The translations under genes were made by a program, and so were the position numbers. Shown here piece by piece: positions 34,904 to 43,422 of a DNA stretch of 64,000 nt; position 1 is the stretch's first letter, and each line of letters opens with the position of its first letter. The notes below the pieces were generated by a model. The model did not search any database. It was not told the origin of the DNA and worked only from the letters and a program-made list of their open reading frames with translations. Origin of the DNA: Salinirussus salinus (GTDB lineage: Archaea > Halobacteriota > Halobacteria > Halobacteriales > Haloarculaceae); contig NZ_WOWO01000002.1 in NCBI RefSeq assembly GCF_009831455.1, positions 1,203,115 through 1,267,114 of the forward strand. Reading direction: 5' to 3'.

Positions 34904-36634
34904 ATGGACGAAGATCTGGAAGCGCGGGTGGAGGCCGTCGCGGAGGAGAGCGCCCTCTACAACGCGCTCAAACACGGAAGCGACGCCCAGGTCGACGCCA
35001 TCCTCGGGCCGATGATGGGCGAGCACCCCGACTTCCGCGAGCACGGCGGGGAGGTTCCCGGCGTCGTCGCCCCGGTCGTCGAGCGGGTCAACGCGATGAG
35101 CGAGGCCGAGAAACGGGAGCGCCTGGCGGAGCTCGCGCCGGAGCGACTGGAGGAACTGGAGTCGGAGGACGAAGGTGAGGAACACCCGCTGCCGGACCTG
35201 CCGAACGTCGAGGACGGCGTCCGGATGCGGGTCGCTCCCAACCCCAACACCCCCTGGCACGTCGGCCACGCCCGGATGGCCGCCGTGGTGGGCACCTACA
35301 AAGAGCGGTACGGCGGGGAGTTCGTCTGCCGCTTCGACGACACCGACCCCGAGACCAAACGGCCGGACCTGGACGCCTACGACGCGATCCTCGACGCCAT
35401 CGACTACCTGGGGTTCGAGCCCGACGAGGTGGTCCGGGCCAGCGACCGCGTCGAGACCTACTACGACCACGCCCGCGAGCTGGTCGAGGCCGGCGGGGCC
35501 TACACCTGCGAGTGCCCCCAGGAGCACTTCTCGGAGCTGAAAAACAGCGGCCGTGCCTGCGACCACCGGGACAAGCCCCCCGAGGAGAGCCGCGAGGAGT
35601 TCGAGGCGATGGTCGACGGCGAGTACGACAGCGGCGAGATCGTCCTCCGAGTGCGGACGGACATCGAGCACAAGAACCCCGCGCTGCGGGACTGGGTGGC
35701 CTTCCGGATGGTCGACACTCCCCACCCCCGCGAGGAAGCGAGCGAGTACCGCTGCTGGCCGATGCTGGACTTCCAGAGCGGGGTCGACGACCACCTGCTC
35801 GGCGTCACCCACATCATCCGGGGGATCGACCTCCAGGACTCCGCGAAGCGGCAGGGCTTTCTCTACGACTACTTCGGCTGGGAGTACCCCGAGGTCGTCC
35901 ACTGGGGCCACGTCCAGGTCGACGAGTACGACGTCCCCCTCTCCTCCTCGACCATCCAGGAGTACATCGCCGAGGGCCGGCTGGACGGGTGGGACGACCC
36001 CCGAGCGCCCACGGTCGCGAGCCTCCGCCGCCGGGGGATCGAGGGCGAGGCCATCGTCCGCGCGATGGTCGACCTTGGCACCTCGACCTCGAACGTCGAC
36101 CTCGCGATGTCGAACGTCTACGCCCACAACCGCGAACTGATCGACGACAACACCGACCGCGCGTTCCTCGTGCGGGACGACCCCGAGGCCGGCGGCGGCG
36201 CGGTCGAGCGGCAGGTGCTCGGCGGTCCCGCGGCTGGCGAGCCGCCGGTCCACCCCGACCACGACGAGCGAGGGAGCCGGCACATCCCCGTCGTCGACAG
36301 CGTGCTCGTCGAGGGCGACGACCTGCCCGGCCACGGCGAGCGCGCCTGGCTGAAAGGCTACGGCTGTGTCAGACACACCCGCGACGCCTTCGAGTACGTC
36401 GACGCGGACATCTCGGTCGTCCGCGAGGAGGGCGTCGACGTGGTCCACTGGGTGCCCGCGGAAGCCAACGTCCCCACCCGGATGCGGACGACGGAGGGGG
36501 ACGTCTCGGGGTTCGCCGAGCCGGGCGTGCTGGAGTACGGCGCCGGGGACCGCCTGCAGTTCGAGCGCGTCGGCTTCGTCCGCCTGGACGAGGTCGACGG
36601 CGAGGGAACCGTCGCTTACTACGCTCACCCCTGA
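34904..36634 (+). CDS. gltX: glutamyl-tRNA synthetase
   Basis: A 576-aa class I synthetase of the archaeal/eukaryotic GluRS type. The HIGH motif is PNPNTPWHVGHARM (about residues 113-126) and the KMSKS-type site is VPLSSSTI. The N-terminal helical extension of about 100 residues and the C-terminal beta-barrels are as in archaeal enzymes. It probably also charges tRNA-Gln for later amidation. TATA-like CTTTATT lies 25 nt before the ATG, a leaderless start. Confidence 0.96.
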   Translation: MDEDLEARVEAVAEESALYNALKHGSDAQVDAILGPMMGEHPDFREHGGEVPGVVAPVVERVNAMSEAEKRERLAELAPERLEELESEDEGEEHPLPDLPNVEDGVRMRVAPNPNTPWHVGHARMAAVVGTYKERYGGEFVCRFDDTDPETKRPDLDAYDAILDAIDYLGFEPDEVVRASDRVETYYDHARELVEAGGAYTCECPQEHFSELKNSGRACDHRDKPPEESREEFEAMVDGEYDSGEIVLRVRTDIEHKNPALRDWVAFRMVDTPHPREEASEYRCWPMLDFQSGVDDHLLGVTHIIRGIDLQDSAKRQGFLYDYFGWEYPEVVHWGHVQVDEYDVPLSSSTIQEYIAEGRLDGWDDPRAPTVASLRRRGIEGEAIVRAMVDLGTSTSNVDLAMSNVYAHNRELIDDNTDRAFLVRDDPEAGGGAVERQVLGGPAAGEPPVHPDHDERGSRHIPVVDSVLVEGDDLPGHGERAWLKGYGCVRHTRDAFEYVDADISVVREEGVDVVHWVPAEANVPTRMRTTEGDVSGFAEPGVLEYGAGDRLQFERVGFVRLDEVDGEGTVAYYAHP

Positions 36635-36703
36635 GCGGGAGAGATGCCCGGCGGCAGGGGCGACGGATGCCGGTTCGGTCAAAGCTTTAAGTTCAGCCGC
36701 TGA

Positions 36704-36713
36704 CTGATATCAG
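36704..36713. promoter_or_regulatory. 10-bp palindrome before the ferredoxin gene
   Basis: CTGATATCAG is a perfect palindrome 7 nt before the ferredoxin ATG and about 15 nt after the TATA-like CTTTAA at 36685-36690. It overlaps the expected transcription start and may be an operator. Confidence 0.4.
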
Positions 36714-36719
36714 GTACCA

Positions 36720-37058
36720 ATGGCCATCGATCCCGAATTCGAGGAGACCTACGAGGAAGTCGAGCGCCACGAGGGACACCGCGTCTGGACGCAGGACGGC
36801 GAGGACCCGACCGACGAGGTTCAGGGGATTCACGGGACGCACGTGGCCGTGGACTTCGACCTCTGTATCGCCGACGGGGCGTGTCTGGAGGACTGTCCCG
36901 TCGACGTCTTCGAGTGGGTGGACACGCCCGGCCACCCCGAGAGCGAGATCAAGGCCGACCCGACCCACGAGGACCAGTGTATCGACTGTATGCTCTGTGT
37001 CGACGTCTGCCCGGTCGACGCCATCGACGTCGACCCCTCGCGGGCCGGCCGGATATGA
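36720..37058 (+). CDS. ferredoxin with 3Fe-4S/4Fe-4S (zinc-ferredoxin type)
   Basis: A 112-aa ferredoxin. The first cluster motif is CIADGACLEDCP (five residues between the first two Cys, as in 3Fe-4S or seven-iron ferredoxins), the second is CIDCMLCVDVCP. The N-terminal 45-residue extension with His (HEGHRVW) resembles archaeal zinc-containing ferredoxins. It lies just upstream of the Fix-type operon and could be the low-potential acceptor of an electron-bifurcating ETF; that is inference. Confidence 0.92.
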   Translation: MAIDPEFEETYEEVERHEGHRVWTQDGEDPTDEVQGIHGTHVAVDFDLCIADGACLEDCPVDVFEWVDTPGHPESEIKADPTHEDQCIDCMLCVDVCPVDAIDVDPSRAGRI

Positions 37059-37327
37059 CCTGCGAGCCCGCTGACCGGCGGACCTGAGGCGCGCGCCCGA
37101 CACCGCTCCGTCAGCTCTGCCCCCGGCTGGAGGGGACCTTCCGTCGCCGGGGCAACGGTAGCCGGCCTCTACCAGCACCGGCCCCGCCGGGCCGCCACGC
37201 CACTCCCGGCCGTCGAGCCGTGGCTCTCCCCGTTCTGACCGGCCGAACCGCCCCACTGCTGGCAGTTACGTGACGTGTATCGTAAGGCTTAGAAGGTACT
37301 GGATGTGGGTCTCACACACGGTAAAGA

Positions 37328-38251
37328 ATGTCAATCAGAAGCGTCGTACTGACGAAAGGCGTGCCGGACTTCAGAGAGGGGCAGGTGTCCTTCGACGAGG
37401 ACGGACACCTGGAGCGGGGGAAGACACCGACGGTGATGAACCCCAACGACAAGCACGCGCTGCGTGCTGCCCTCCAGACGAAGGTGCGCCACGGTGGTAC
37501 AGTGTCGCTGATGAGCATGGGGCCGCCCGGCTACGCGGAGGTCCTCCAGGAGGGGATGCAGGACGTCTACGCCGACGACCTCTATCTCCTCTCGGACCGC
37601 GAGATGGGCGCGGCCGACACGTGGGCGACGGCGATGACCGTCACCACCGGGCTGGAACACCTCGAGGAGGAACCGGACCTGGTGTTCGCGGGCTTCAAGA
37701 CCGCCGACGGGGAGACCGGCCACACCGGTCCCCAGACCAACTGGTGTATCGACATCAACGAGGAGATGACCGACCGGCCGCTGATCACCCACGTCATCGC
37801 GCTGGACATCGACGAGGAGGCGGGCACGGTGCGCGCGAAACGCCTCGTCGAGGGTGACATCTCCGAGATCGAGACCATCGAGGCCGAGCTGCCAGCGTTC
37901 ATCGTCGCGGACCCCGAGTTCGAGGCCAGCTACCGGAAGGCCGAGCACCGGCTCCGGCACAAGGACTTCCGGGAGCAGACCCAGCAGCGGGCCGCCGAGT
38001 TCGGCGAGTACCTCGCCGACGACTCGGAGAAGGAGATGACCGACTTCGAGCACTTCACCATGTGGAACCAGGAGGACCTGAATCTCGACCCCGACTTCAT
38101 CGGGCTGGACGGCTCGCCGACGATCGTCGCGGGCGTCGACCCGATCCCGAAAGCGCCCTCCGAGCGGGAGGCGACGATGGTCGACCCCGACGACGCCGAG
38201 GGGATGGGCGACGTGCTCGAGGAGATGGAGCCCTACGCGGCAGGTGACTGA
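37328..38251 (+). CDS. etfB: electron transfer flavoprotein beta subunit (FixA-like)
   Basis: A 307-aa ETF beta protein, somewhat longer than the usual 260. MNPNDKHALRAAL and the nucleotide-site TADGETGHTGPQ are family marks. It is first in etfB-etfA-fixC, the layout of Fix-type ETF systems that feed quinone and sometimes reduce ferredoxin by bifurcation. A GGCTTAGAA TATA-like box is at 37284-37292. The C-terminal part after about residue 230 is an acidic extension. Confidence 0.93.
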   Translation: MSIRSVVLTKGVPDFREGQVSFDEDGHLERGKTPTVMNPNDKHALRAALQTKVRHGGTVSLMSMGPPGYAEVLQEGMQDVYADDLYLLSDREMGAADTWATAMTVTTGLEHLEEEPDLVFAGFKTADGETGHTGPQTNWCIDINEEMTDRPLITHVIALDIDEEAGTVRAKRLVEGDISEIETIEAELPAFIVADPEFEASYRKAEHRLRHKDFREQTQQRAAEFGEYLADDSEKEMTDFEHFTMWNQEDLNLDPDFIGLDGSPTIVAGVDPIPKAPSEREATMVDPDDAEGMGDVLEEMEPYAAGD

Positions 38252-38253
38252 CC

Positions 38254-39936
38254 ATGCCGGAAATCGACCCCACCGACCACGAGATCGCCGACCTCGGACC
38301 GAAGATCAAGGATATCGACGACGAGCAGGAACTCGAGGAGATGCTGGCCATGGAGAAAGGCGGCGAGGGGCGCGCCCCCGTCGTCACGCTCATCGAGGAC
38401 CGCCTCGAGAAGGTGGCCGGCGACGACGAGGACGAACAGGACCCCAGCGAGGTCGACCTGACGGAGCTGACCATCGCCGACATCGCCAACATGGTCCGCG
38501 ACGTCGAGGAGGTCGACGTGCTGGAGGGTCTGCTGGAGCGGGAGAAGGAGGGCAAGGACCGGAAGGGCGCCAAAGAGCAGATCGAGAGCCGCATCCAGTC
38601 CATCGAGGGCAGCGACGAGGAGGAGGAGACGGAAGTCGAGTACGTCCCCCCCGAGGAGAAACACCCCGACCTCGACCATCCGACCGCTGACAAGCAGTAC
38701 GTCGAGGGGACCGTCGGCGGCGAGTACCGCGACATGTGGGTCTACTGCGAGACCCAGCGCGGCGAGCTGATCGACGTCTCCCGGGAGATGCTCGGCAAGG
38801 CCCGGGAGCTGATGGACCTGTACAACGCCGACCCGTCCGAGGCCACGGAAGACGAGCCCTCCGGCCGGTACGGCGGCGACGAGAACGGCGAGCCCGAGGA
38901 GGTCGTCGCGGTGATCATCGGCGACGAGGTCGAAGGGCTGACCGAGGAGGCGGTCGCCTACGGCGCCGACCGCGTGGTCTACCACGAAGACGAGCGGCTG
39001 GAGCGGTTCCGGCACAAGCCCTACACCGAGATCTTCGTCAACATGTGCCGGGACTGGGAGGCCGACTGGCGGGACTACCACGAGCCCCGCTACACGGTCT
39101 TCCCGGCGACGAACAACGGCCGGGACCTCTCGGCGCTCGTCCAGGGCGAGCTCGACTCCGGGCTGGCCTCGGACTGTTCGGGGCTGTACATCGAGGAGGC
39201 GATGATCTCCAATCCGGCGAAGACCGGCACGCCCGGCGACTCCAAGGAGTTCGAGCGGATCCTCCACATGAAGCGGCCGGACTTCTCCGGGTTCGAGTAC
39301 TCCACCATCCTCTGTATCGACAAACCACACCGGGACTTCCACCCGCAGGGCGCCTCCGTCATCCCGGGTGCCTTCGAGGTACCCGAGCCCGACCACGAGC
39401 GCGAGGGCGAGGTGACCGAACACGACCTCGAGCTGCCCGACGACTGGTTCCAGGTGGAAGTGACCGACTACGACCGGCTAGACGAGGGGGTCGACCTCAC
39501 GGGCAACGACGTCGTCGTCGCGATGGGCCGGGGGATCGGCGAGAACCCCACCGAGGGGATCGAGCTCGGTCTCGAACTGACCGACCAGTTCGAGGAGGCC
39601 GACATGGGGCTCTCGCGGGGCGTCATCACCGCCTCCTACCAGTTCGACGGTCACGTCGAGCAGTACATCACGGAAGAACGCCAGATCGGCGAGTCCGGCC
39701 AGGTCGTCGAGCCCGACCTCTACATCGCCGCGGGCATCTCCGGGGCGGTCCAGCACAAGGTCGGCATGGACGAGTCCGACACCATCGTCGCGATCAACGA
39801 GGACCCGGACGCGGACATCCGGGACTTCTCCGATTACTACATCCAGGGCGACCTCTTCGAGGTGATCCCCCGGCTGGTGGAGGCGATCGAGGCCGGCGAG
39901 TTCGCCGAGGCGATCGCAGAGGTGAGCAATGACTGA
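38254..39936 (+). CDS. etfA: electron transfer flavoprotein alpha subunit (FixB-like) with duplicated N-terminal module
   Basis: A 560-aa protein. The ETF alpha part starts near residue 158 (RDMWVYCETQRGELIDVS) and includes the FAD-binding C-terminus (GISGAVQHKVGMDESDTIVAINEDPDADI). The first 150 residues are extra: residues 11-54 and 74-117 are two 44-residue copies that align without gaps (IAD..., then L-E-x-x-L...E-K-x-G...I-E-x-R). This acidic, helical, duplicated module is absent from bacterial FixB and may dock a partner. Two nt separate it from etfB. Confidence 0.93.
   Translation: MPEIDPTDHEIADLGPKIKDIDDEQELEEMLAMEKGGEGRAPVVTLIEDRLEKVAGDDEDEQDPSEVDLTELTIADIANMVRDVEEVDVLEGLLEREKEGKDRKGAKEQIESRIQSIEGSDEEEETEVEYVPPEEKHPDLDHPTADKQYVEGTVGGEYRDMWVYCETQRGELIDVSREMLGKARELMDLYNADPSEATEDEPSGRYGGDENGEPEEVVAVIIGDEVEGLTEEAVAYGADRVVYHEDERLERFRHKPYTEIFVNMCRDWEADWRDYHEPRYTVFPATNNGRDLSALVQGELDSGLASDCSGLYIEEAMISNPAKTGTPGDSKEFERILHMKRPDFSGFEYSTILCIDKPHRDFHPQGASVIPGAFEVPEPDHEREGEVTEHDLELPDDWFQVEVTDYDRLDEGVDLTGNDVVVAMGRGIGENPTEGIELGLELTDQFEEADMGLSRGVITASYQFDGHVEQYITEERQIGESGQVVEPDLYIAAGISGAVQHKVGMDESDTIVAINEDPDADIRDFSDYYIQGDLFEVIPRLVEAIEAGEFAEAIAEVSND
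38284..38604 (+). repeat. protein-level duplication in EtfA N-terminus
   Basis: Codons 11-54 and 74-117 of etfA encode two ungapped 44-residue homologous units joined by an acidic linker. Identities include the opening IAD, a mid LE pair, an EK-x-G and the closing IE-x-R. Confidence 0.7.
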
Positions 39937-41584
39937 CGAACACTACGAGGCAGTCGTCGTCGGGGCCGGTCCCGGCGGCGCGGCCGCGGCGGCCTCGCTG
40001 GCCGAGCGCGGCGTCGAGACGCTGGTCCTCGAGCGGGGCGTCGACGCGGGCTCGAAGAACGTCTCCGGCGGGCTGATCTACGCCGAGGAGTCCGCCCCCT
40101 ACACGATCGACGACTTCTTCCCCGACGTGCGGGAGGCGGCGACCGAGCGGGCGGTCGACGAGCACTACATCCACAACGTGGCCGGCGAGAAGGTCAAGAC
40201 CTTCGACCTCGAGGGGGTCCACCAGCACGACACCGAGTGGTGTGACGCCGTCCTCCGGCGGAAGATGGACTCCTGGCTGGCCGAGCGGGTCCACGAGAAG
40301 ACCCGCGAGACCGGCGGCGGTCTCCTCACGGGCGTCCGCGTCAACGGGCTGCTCCGCGAGGGCGGCGAGATCGTCGGCGTCACCTGCGACGAACTCGACC
40401 CGATCCGCGCGGACCTGGTCGTCGCCGCGGACGGGGTCAACTCCGAACTCGCCAGGGACGCCGGCCTGATGGACTGGGACGAGCCCGAGGAGTGGTTCCA
40501 GGGCGTCAAGGCCGTCGTCGAGATGGACCGCGAGGACATCAACGAGCGCTTCGGCCTCGAGGACGACGAGGGCGTGGCCCACCTGTTCTCGGGCGACCTC
40601 TTCGACGGCGTCCGCGGCGGGGGCTTTCTCTACACCAACGAGGAGTCGCTGTCGATCGGGACCGTCTTCCACCTCGACTCGATCGCCGAGGAGCGCGCCG
40701 AGCCCCACGAGCTGCTCGACGGCCTGCTGACCCACCCGCTGATGGACCAGTGGCTTCAGGGCGAGTACGAGGAGCGGGAGTACTCCGCGAAGCTCGTCCC
40801 CGACTCGAAGAAGGTGGCCCACCCCTCGCCACACCAGGGCCGGCTCGTGCTCGTGGGCGACGCGGCCGGCCAGATGCAGGCCCAGGGGCCGATCATCAAG
40901 GGCATGAACCACGCGGTCACCGCCGGCGGGCTGGTCGGCGAGGCCTTCACCGAGGCGAAAAGCCGCAACGACCCCGGCGCAGTCGGCGACCTCTACGAGC
41001 AGAAACTCCGCTCGGAGGGCGTCCTGAAGAAGCTGCGCCCGCGGCGGTACCGCTGGACCCGGTCGCTCACCGAGAACGGCGTCCTGAACAGGGTCCAGAG
41101 CGGGCTGGTCAACTCGCCGGTCGGCACCGCGGGGATCAAGCTGTTCGGCGGGCTCGTCGAGCGCGCCTTCAACTCCCCGTTCGTGCTCGGGATGATCCCC
41201 GACACCCGCTTCTCCTACGTCGACGTCCCGACGAAGATCGGGGAGACGCTGGGGACGCGGGTCGACGCCGAGAACGACGTCGAGCCACCGGAGCTCGACG
41301 ACCGCATCGGCGACCTGACCTACGACGTCGACGACCCCCACATCGAACTCCAGGACAACAGCTTCGCGGCCAGCGGGACGGCAGTGACGGCCTGTCCGGT
41401 CAGCGCCAAGGACTTCGGCGGGGGCTGTTACCGCGAGGAGACCGTCAAGTCCAACGGCCGCGAGGAGCGGGTGGTGAGTCTGGACACCCAGCCCTGCGTC
41501 GAGTGTGGCACCTGCGCGGTCGTCGCCGACACGAAGTGGGAACACCCGCCCGGCGGCAAGGGCGTCGAGTTCAAGCAGGGATGA
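39929..41584 (+). CDS. fixC: FixC-type ETF:quinone oxidoreductase with FixX-like tail
   Basis: A 551-aa protein. VVVGAGPGGAAAAASLAERG at residues 10-29 is the FAD-binding motif; GLIYAEE and VGDAAGQMQAQGPIIKGMNHA are FixC marks. The last 75 residues hold a Cys-rich segment (TACPVSAKDFGGGCYREE, then PCVECGTCAVV) like the ferredoxin FixX, so FixC and FixX appear fused, as in mitochondrial ETF-QO. It takes electrons from EtfAB to quinone. It overlaps etfA by 8 nt. Confidence 0.93.
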   Translation: MTDEHYEAVVVGAGPGGAAAAASLAERGVETLVLERGVDAGSKNVSGGLIYAEESAPYTIDDFFPDVREAATERAVDEHYIHNVAGEKVKTFDLEGVHQHDTEWCDAVLRRKMDSWLAERVHEKTRETGGGLLTGVRVNGLLREGGEIVGVTCDELDPIRADLVVAADGVNSELARDAGLMDWDEPEEWFQGVKAVVEMDREDINERFGLEDDEGVAHLFSGDLFDGVRGGGFLYTNEESLSIGTVFHLDSIAEERAEPHELLDGLLTHPLMDQWLQGEYEEREYSAKLVPDSKKVAHPSPHQGRLVLVGDAAGQMQAQGPIIKGMNHAVTAGGLVGEAFTEAKSRNDPGAVGDLYEQKLRSEGVLKKLRPRRYRWTRSLTENGVLNRVQSGLVNSPVGTAGIKLFGGLVERAFNSPFVLGMIPDTRFSYVDVPTKIGETLGTRVDAENDVEPPELDDRIGDLTYDVDDPHIELQDNSFAASGTAVTACPVSAKDFGGGCYREETVKSNGREERVVSLDTQPCVECGTCAVVADTKWEHPPGGKGVEFKQG

Positions 41585-41958
41585 GTTCGGCACGGGCCCG
41601 GTTCACCGAGCGGATCCACGACCTCGCGGCCGAGGCCGAGCGGGACCGTGAGGCCTTCGAGCCGCCGGTCGACCCGCCCGACGAGGAGGGGGCGATGGAC
41701 TACCTCCGGGAGGGGGCCGGGCCGGCAGTCTCGCTGTTCGTCGAGGCCCGGACCGGCCAGCACATGGTCCACTTCCCGCCAGAGGAGTACCACGCCCTGG
41801 AGGGGGCGATGAACGAGTGGTTCGAGCTCTACGCCGCCTGCTACGGCGTCGAGCTGGACGCCGACTTCGCGCTCCGGGAGGCCGCGGACCTGCTGCTGGA
41901 CACCCGCAACATCAAGGACGTCGCCCAGCTGCTGACGCACGTCCCCGAGCGGCAGTAA
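41581..41958 (+). CDS. hypothetical protein of the fix operon, 125 aa
   Basis: A soluble 125-aa acidic protein whose ATG overlaps the fixC stop by 4 nt. It is helical (FTERIHDLAAEAERDREAFE start; DFALREAADLLLDTRNIKDVAQLL end) with an SLFVEARTGQHMVHFPPEEYHALEGAMNEW core. I do not recognise the family. Its place suggests a role with the ETF complex. Confidence 0.8.
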   Translation: MSSARARFTERIHDLAAEAERDREAFEPPVDPPDEEGAMDYLREGAGPAVSLFVEARTGQHMVHFPPEEYHALEGAMNEWFELYAACYGVELDADFALREAADLLLDTRNIKDVAQLLTHVPERQ

Positions 41959-42075
41959 CGCGACCTCGCTAGCGGTTACCCCCTTCCTTCGTCCGGTTCA
42001 CCGCTCTCGAAACGTCCGTAGCCACCGCATACTCCGGGACAAACCGTTAAATACCGGGCCGTGATACCAACCCAC

Positions 42076-42807
42076 ATGGAACTGACGGAGACACTCGAGT
42101 TCGACCACGACGACCGGGAGGACATCTACGAGTACATCGAGTCACACGGCGCGAGCCGACCGAAGCAGGTCCGGAAGTCGCTGAACATGGGCGAGCGGGC
42201 CTTCGGCCACCACGCGGCCATCCTCAAGCGGGACGGGGTGCTGGAGGAGGCCGACGGGAGACTCCGGATCGCGTTCGAGGCAGGCACCGAGGAGGAGTTC
42301 GAGGCCGAGGACGTCGAGTTCGCCATCCGGCAGGCCCGCGAGGAGGACCTGACGGGGCTGGTCGGCGCGATCCGGCAGGCCATCGGCGGCGGCGCCTACG
42401 TCGACGCCGAGACGGTCGCCGACGTCGTCGACAGCGAGGGCGTCCTGCTCCGGCACAACGAACTCGAATCGCGCATCTTCTTCGTCGCTACCGTCGACGG
42501 CGAGGTGGTGGGCTGGGTCCACCTCAAACACCCCGAAAGCGCGAAGCTCGCCCACACCGCCGAACTCACCGTCGGCGTCCTCGAGGAGTACCGTGGCAAC
42601 AGCATCGGGAGCCACCTCCTCGAGCGGGGCCTGGAGTGGGGCCAGTCCCAGGGGTTCGAGCGGATCTACAACTCCATCCCCTCCACGAACGAGGACGCCA
42701 TCGAGTTCCTCGAGGGGCGGGGATGGGAAGTCGAGGCCGTCCGCGAGGGCCACTACAAGCTCGACGGCGAGTACATCGACGAGGTGATGATGGCAAGGGA
42801 GCTCTAG
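42076..42807 (+). CDS. winged-helix and GNAT acetyltransferase fusion
   Basis: A 243-aa protein. Residues 1-75 form a winged helix (DIYEYIESHGASRPKQVRKSL). Residues 85-243 are a GNAT domain (TVGVLEEYRGNSIGSHLLERGLEW holds the acetyl-CoA loop; SIPSTNEDAIEFLEGRGWEVE). The start at 42076 is chosen over a GTG at 42061 because the TATA-like GTTAAATA at 42046-42053 is about 27 nt from the ATG, placing the transcript start there. The substrate is unknown; the HTH may bind DNA. Confidence 0.88.
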   Translation: MELTETLEFDHDDREDIYEYIESHGASRPKQVRKSLNMGERAFGHHAAILKRDGVLEEADGRLRIAFEAGTEEEFEAEDVEFAIRQAREEDLTGLVGAIRQAIGGGAYVDAETVADVVDSEGVLLRHNELESRIFFVATVDGEVVGWVHLKHPESAKLAHTAELTVGVLEEYRGNSIGSHLLERGLEWGQSQGFERIYNSIPSTNEDAIEFLEGRGWEVEAVREGHYKLDGEYIDEVMMAREL

Positions 42808-42977
42808 GCCGCCCCGTCAGGCAGTTCGTCGTCGGCCGTCTCCAGCGCGTCCGCGACGACCCCCTCCTGTCGGCTCTCGACGCGGGCGTGGGCCGCACAC
42901 ACCACTCTGTTCTCCGTCCAGGGGATGTGCAACTCGAAGCTCGCCTCCCGGGCACAGTCCTCCTGGGTACACTCCAT
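42804..42977 (-). CDS. small Cys/His protein, 57 aa
   Basis: MECTQEDCAREASFELHIPW start, then VVCAAHARVE: two Cys pairs or Cys-His groups that could bind zinc. The stop overlaps the stop of the GNAT gene by three bases in the convergent direction. Such small zinc proteins are frequent in haloarchaea; the family is not recognised. Confidence 0.65.
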   Translation of the reverse strand: MECTQEDCAREASFELHIPWTENRVVCAAHARVESRQEGVVADALETADDELPDGAA

Positions 42978-43068
42978 GCGCCCCCTTCGTGTGCGCGGTT
43001 TACAAGCGTTTCCGGTGCGCGGACGGTCGCGTTTAGTTAGGCAGTCGTACCGCCAGAGGTGTTGAGAA

Positions 43069-43352
43069 CAGCAGGAAAGCCCCGGACGTCTGGATTCGGG
43101 GGCACCGGCAGACTCACTCCGTTCGTCTGCCGAGCCTCCGCTCGTTACACTCGCGGAGACCTCACTGCGGTCCTTGCGTCGTCCGCCGTCGTCCAGACGC
43201 CCGCCCCTTTCAGTCCCGCCCGACTCGGCTGTCCAGACTGGGCGGGACAGAAAGGGGCCGGAGGCTCGCGGAGCGAGACCACGTAAGCACCGCAACGCAG
43301 TGAGGAGCGTAGCGAGTCGCAGCCTGCGAGCCTCCGGGGGCTTTCTTGCTGG
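43069..43352. repeat. 285-bp inverted-repeat unit (MITE-like)
   Basis: The left end CAGCAGGAAAGCCCCGG (43069-43085) is nearly the reverse complement of the right end CCGGGGGCTTTCTTGCTGG (43334-43352), with one insertion and one mismatch. Between them are a 19-bp hairpin and partly matching GC-rich text such as CGGAGGCTCGCGGAGCGAG. No protein is encoded. The form suits a non-autonomous element or a haloarchaeal intergenic repeat; no target duplication was identified. Confidence 0.6.
43203..43258. repeat. 19-bp inverted repeat with 18-nt loop
   Basis: GCCCCTTTCAGTCCCGCCC (43203-43221) and GGGCGGGACAGAAAGGGGC (43240-43258) are complementary except for one central A:A mismatch. RNA made in either direction would form a very stable hairpin. 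Confidence 0.8.
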
Positions 43353-43422
43353 AGTGAGTCCCGTCTCTGCTACACTAAACACTGCCGCGCGGACCGGCTT
43401 CGTTCCCGTCAGTAACGCTCGC

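Larger units (their letters stand above)
42978..43422. other. 445-nt region without a supported gene
   Basis: The only long gene-free stretch. It holds a unit of about 285 bp with imperfect inverted ends and a strong central hairpin, described separately. The short open frames in it are low-complexity and I do not call them genes. Confidence 0.7.

Noticed and set aside
34724..36682. A 652-codon frame antisense to gltX
   Set aside because: gltX on the other strand has all synthetase motifs; the antisense product is low-complexity.
43059..43286. A 75-codon frame inside the inverted-repeat unit
   Set aside because: It reads through hairpin arms, has no domain and no promoter, and is best explained by the repeat.
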